A DNA stretch of 16,892 bases, from NCBI GenBank assembly GCA_964449305.1, contig CAYUYM010000060.1:1-16892 (forward strand), given 5' to 3'. The DNA comes from CAYUYM01 sp964449305 (lineage in GTDB: Bacteria > Bacteroidota > Ignavibacteria > SZUA-365 > CAYQST01). Position 1 is the first letter of the stretch. Each line of letters opens with the position of its first letter. The position numbers were made by a program, and so were the translations under genes. Below, piece by piece: positions 15,438 to 16,892 of this stretch. Below the pieces are notes generated by a model. That model was not told where the DNA came from. It searched no databases and worked only from the letters and a program-made list of their open reading frames with translations.

Positions 15438-16565
15438 ATGCGTCACTCGTTTCTCTTCACTGCCCTGATCCTCTTCACCACATCGGCCGTCGGTCAGTTG
15501 CTGCCCGATTCATCCACCGTCCATCTCCAGGCGGGCGTCCGTGCCTACAATGCAGGGCGATATCCCGATGCCCATGCGGAATTCAGCGAGGCCATCCGTT
15601 TCAACCTCAACAGCGCCGATGCCTACCATCATCGCGGCAACACGCTGTATCGCATGGGGAACCCGCAAGCGGCCGTCAACGATTATTCCGAGGCGCTGCG
15701 ACTCAATCCGTCCTTTGCCACGGCCTACAACAACCGGGGGATGCTGCTCTTCGAGATGAAGAACTTCGAGGAGGCGCTGAGCGATTACGACAACGCGATT
15801 CGTGTGGACTCCACCTTCATCCAGGCATGGTACAACAGGGCACGCCTCAAACTTGACCGGGGTGATGACGCAGGTGCTGCCAGCGACCTGGCGCGCGTGA
15901 CGGAACTCGACCCGGCAAACGCGGATGCCTGGTACTACCTGGGATCGGCGATGTATGCCCAGCGCAAATATCGGGAGGCATTGAAGGCATACAGCGAAGT
16001 GCTGCGCATTGCACCGGACAATGTGGATGCCATGATCGAAACGGGTCTGGTGCGCATGGCGCTCAAGGACCCGAAGGGCGCCATCAAGGATTTTACGAAG
16101 GGGATTGAGAAATCGCCGGGCATTGCGTTGTTATGGTCCAACCGGGGCAACGCGCATTTCGTGTTGAAGAACTACGCCCAGGCCGAGAAGGATTTCTCCG
16201 AGGCGCTCCGGCTTCGGGATGAGGATGCGGACGTGTATTACAGTCGTGGCATGACCCGTTTCACTCTCAAGAACCTGGAGGGTGCCATGGCGGATTACAG
16301 CCGCGCCATTGAGCTGCGTCCCACGTTCGCCGATGCGTATTTCAACCGTGCCATCATCCGGGCCTCACGCAACGACGACCCCGGAGCGATCGCGGACTTC
16401 ACCACGGGCCTGAAATACAATGGACGTGATGTGCAGGCGCTGATGGCCCGCGCGGCCGTGTATCTCCGCATGAACAAGCATGATGAGGCCTGCCGCGATC
16501 TCCAGACCGCGAAGAAGCTCGGGAGCCGGGAGGCAGCTGAGCGCTCCGCGATGTATTGCAAATAA
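15438..16565 (+). CDS. Exported TPR-repeat protein, paralog of the preceding one
   Basis: A 375-residue exported scaffold protein. The ATG at 15438 follows GGAG (15430-15433) and opens a short signal peptide (residues 1-19 or so, ending SAVGQ); the in-frame extension upstream is rejected because it overlaps the terminator. After the leader the protein is a regular array of about ten 34-residue tetratricopeptide repeats, with the usual pattern such as ADAYHHRGNTLYRMG and GNPQAAVNDYSEALRLNP. It ends with DEACRDLQTAKKLGS...SAMYC, the same Cys-x21-Cys cap as the preceding protein. The repeats are far more regular than those of the preceding protein. Partner proteins are unknown. Confidence 0.9.
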   Translation: MRHSFLFTALILFTTSAVGQLLPDSSTVHLQAGVRAYNAGRYPDAHAEFSEAIRFNLNSADAYHHRGNTLYRMGNPQAAVNDYSEALRLNPSFATAYNNRGMLLFEMKNFEEALSDYDNAIRVDSTFIQAWYNRARLKLDRGDDAGAASDLARVTELDPANADAWYYLGSAMYAQRKYREALKAYSEVLRIAPDNVDAMIETGLVRMALKDPKGAIKDFTKGIEKSPGIALLWSNRGNAHFVLKNYAQAEKDFSEALRLRDEDADVYYSRGMTRFTLKNLEGAMADYSRAIELRPTFADAYFNRAIIRASRNDDPGAIADFTTGLKYNGRDVQALMARAAVYLRMNKHDEACRDLQTAKKLGSREAAERSAMYCK

Positions 16566-16593
16566 AGATGTGGATGGAGTGTCGAGGGCGGGG

Positions 16594-16611
16594 GAGTTGA
16601 AGAGTTGAAGA
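16594..16611 (+). repeat. Short tandem repeat of GAGTTGAA
   Basis: Two exact 8-bp units (16594-16601, 16602-16609) run into a third partial unit and then into the first long repeat copy. A similar CAGTTGAAG word at 16761-16769 precedes the second copy, so this looks like part of the same repeat family. Confidence 0.6.
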
Positions 16612-16612
16612 G

Positions 16613-16710
16613 TTTTCAGGGTTATCAGGGTTGGCTTCGGAAGGACTCGCGCGTGGATTCCCGCGCCTGCACTGAGCCTGTCGAAGTGCGGGAATGACGG
16701 AGGTACTCGC
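16613..16710 (+). repeat. REP-like repeat, copy 1
   Basis: This 98-bp copy recurs at 16790-16887, 177 bp downstream, with only a few differences. It begins with two TTNTCAGGG units and has an inner inverted repeat CCTGCACT/AGTGCGGG (16666-16673 with 16685-16692, one wobble) and an outer one ATTCCCGC/GCGGGAAT (16657-16664 with 16688-16695). The two stems overlap and cannot form together. The GCCTGTCGAAGTG centre and the GCGGGAATGACGG end resemble common bacterial intergenic REP elements from memory. Confidence 0.8.
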
Positions 16711-16730
16711 CCCGCTGCCCCTCCGCTGTC

Positions 16731-16750
16731 ATGCCCGCGGAGGCGGGCAT
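16731..16750 (+). repeat. Perfect palindromic stem-loop, REP-like
   Basis: ATGCCCGC (16731-16738), loop GGAG, GCGGGCAT (16743-16750): a perfect 8-bp stem lying between the two long repeat copies. It has no T-tract. Its sequence is like the frequent bacterial intergenic word ATGCCCGC..GCGGGCAT, so it may be a second REP type nested in the composite. Confidence 0.7.
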
Positions 16751-16771
16751 CCATGTCCGGCAGTTGAAGGG

Positions 16772-16807
16772 TTCTCAGGGTTATCAGGGTTTTCAGGGTT
16801 ATCAGGG
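16772..16807 (+). repeat. 9-bp tandem repeat TTNTCAGGG, four units
   Basis: The units are TTCTCAGGG, TTATCAGGG, TTTTCAGGG and TTATCAGGG at 16772, 16781, 16790 and 16799, followed by TTGG. The upstream copy has just two such units (16613-16630), so unit number differs between the two copies. Confidence 0.8.
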
Positions 16808-16887
16808 TTGGCTTCGGAAGGACTCGCGCGTGGATTTCCACGCCTGCACTGAGCTTGTCGAAGTGCGGGAATGACGGAATGGCTCGC
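16790..16887 (+). repeat. REP-like repeat, copy 2
   Basis: This is the second copy of the 98-bp element. It keeps the inner stem CCTGCACT/AGTGCGGG (16843-16850 with 16862-16869), but two substitutions destroy the outer stem of copy 1 and create a 7-bp perfect arm pair GCGTGGA/TCCACGC at 16828-16843. The centre contains CACTGAGCTTGTCGAAG, a word common in intergenic repeats of many bacteria as far as I recall. The window ends 5 nt later, so further copies may follow. Confidence 0.8.
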
Positions 16888-16892
16888 GCAGT

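Noticed and set aside
16365..16841. 158-codon minus-strand ORF across the repeat composite
   Set aside because: Its repeated TLITLKTL-type translation is just the tandem DNA repeats read through; it overlaps the end of a real gene.
16594..16892. CRISPR array in the repeat region
   Set aside because: There are just two long copies, the units are palindromic REP-like with 9-bp tandem repeats, and there are no unique spacers of regular length or cas genes.

Overview
The window is a high-GC (roughly 60% or more by eye), densely coded bacterial chromosome segment, and nearly all of it is housekeeping. Several features suggest a Gram-negative host of the Bacteroidota/Chlorobiota/Kapabacteria neighbourhood. 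These are a YcbB-type L,D-transpeptidase with a lipoprotein-like leader, periplasmic TPR proteins with a C-terminal Cys-x21-Cys cap, an M23 peptidase with a Bacteroidota-style domain order, the seryl-tRNA synthetase motif 2 wording, and one TAnnTTTG promoter-like box. The placement rests on recalled family resemblance, not on a search, and is tentative.

Layout. (1) 1-1799, + strand: the 3' part of metK, then ahcY, closed by a strong intrinsic terminator. Together they make S-adenosylmethionine and clear S-adenosylhomocysteine. (2) 1820-3634, - strand: a 604-aa L,D-transpeptidase, convergent with ahcY. (3) 3635-3855: a divergent promoter region. (4) 3856-11678, + strand: a tightly packed run of an FAH-family acylpyruvase-like hydrolase, an M23 peptidase, seryl-tRNA synthetase, a HAD hydrolase, an ABC exporter half-transporter and a DHH/DHHA1 phosphoesterase (NrnA-like). 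Gaps are 6, 56, 3, 37 and -4 nt, so co-transcription is likely. (5) 11679-13344: leucyl aminopeptidase pepA with its own sigma70-like promoter and an upstream direct repeat. (6) 13345-13857: a 513-nt stretch with no convincing gene but with a phased 11-bp direct repeat. (7) 13858-16565: two exported TPR proteins separated by an intrinsic terminator. (8) 16566-16892: a composite of REP-like palindromes and short tandem repeats running off the window end.

How the genes relate. The L,D-transpeptidase and the M23 peptidase flank a shared divergent control region (with the FAH gene between) and both act on peptidoglycan, one making 3-3 cross-links and the other probably cutting cross-bridges. The rest of the long run joins translation (serS), RNA/nucleotide recycling (nrnA-like) and export without an obvious single pathway.

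I did not find a new multi-gene system. The most unusual items are the 3'-terminal repeat composite, whose two 98-bp copies fold differently, the phased direct repeats upstream of pepA and of the first TPR gene, a short Thermotoga/archaeal-style AhcY, a HAD protein lacking the second motif-I aspartate, and an ABC protein with Asp at the catalytic-Glu position.
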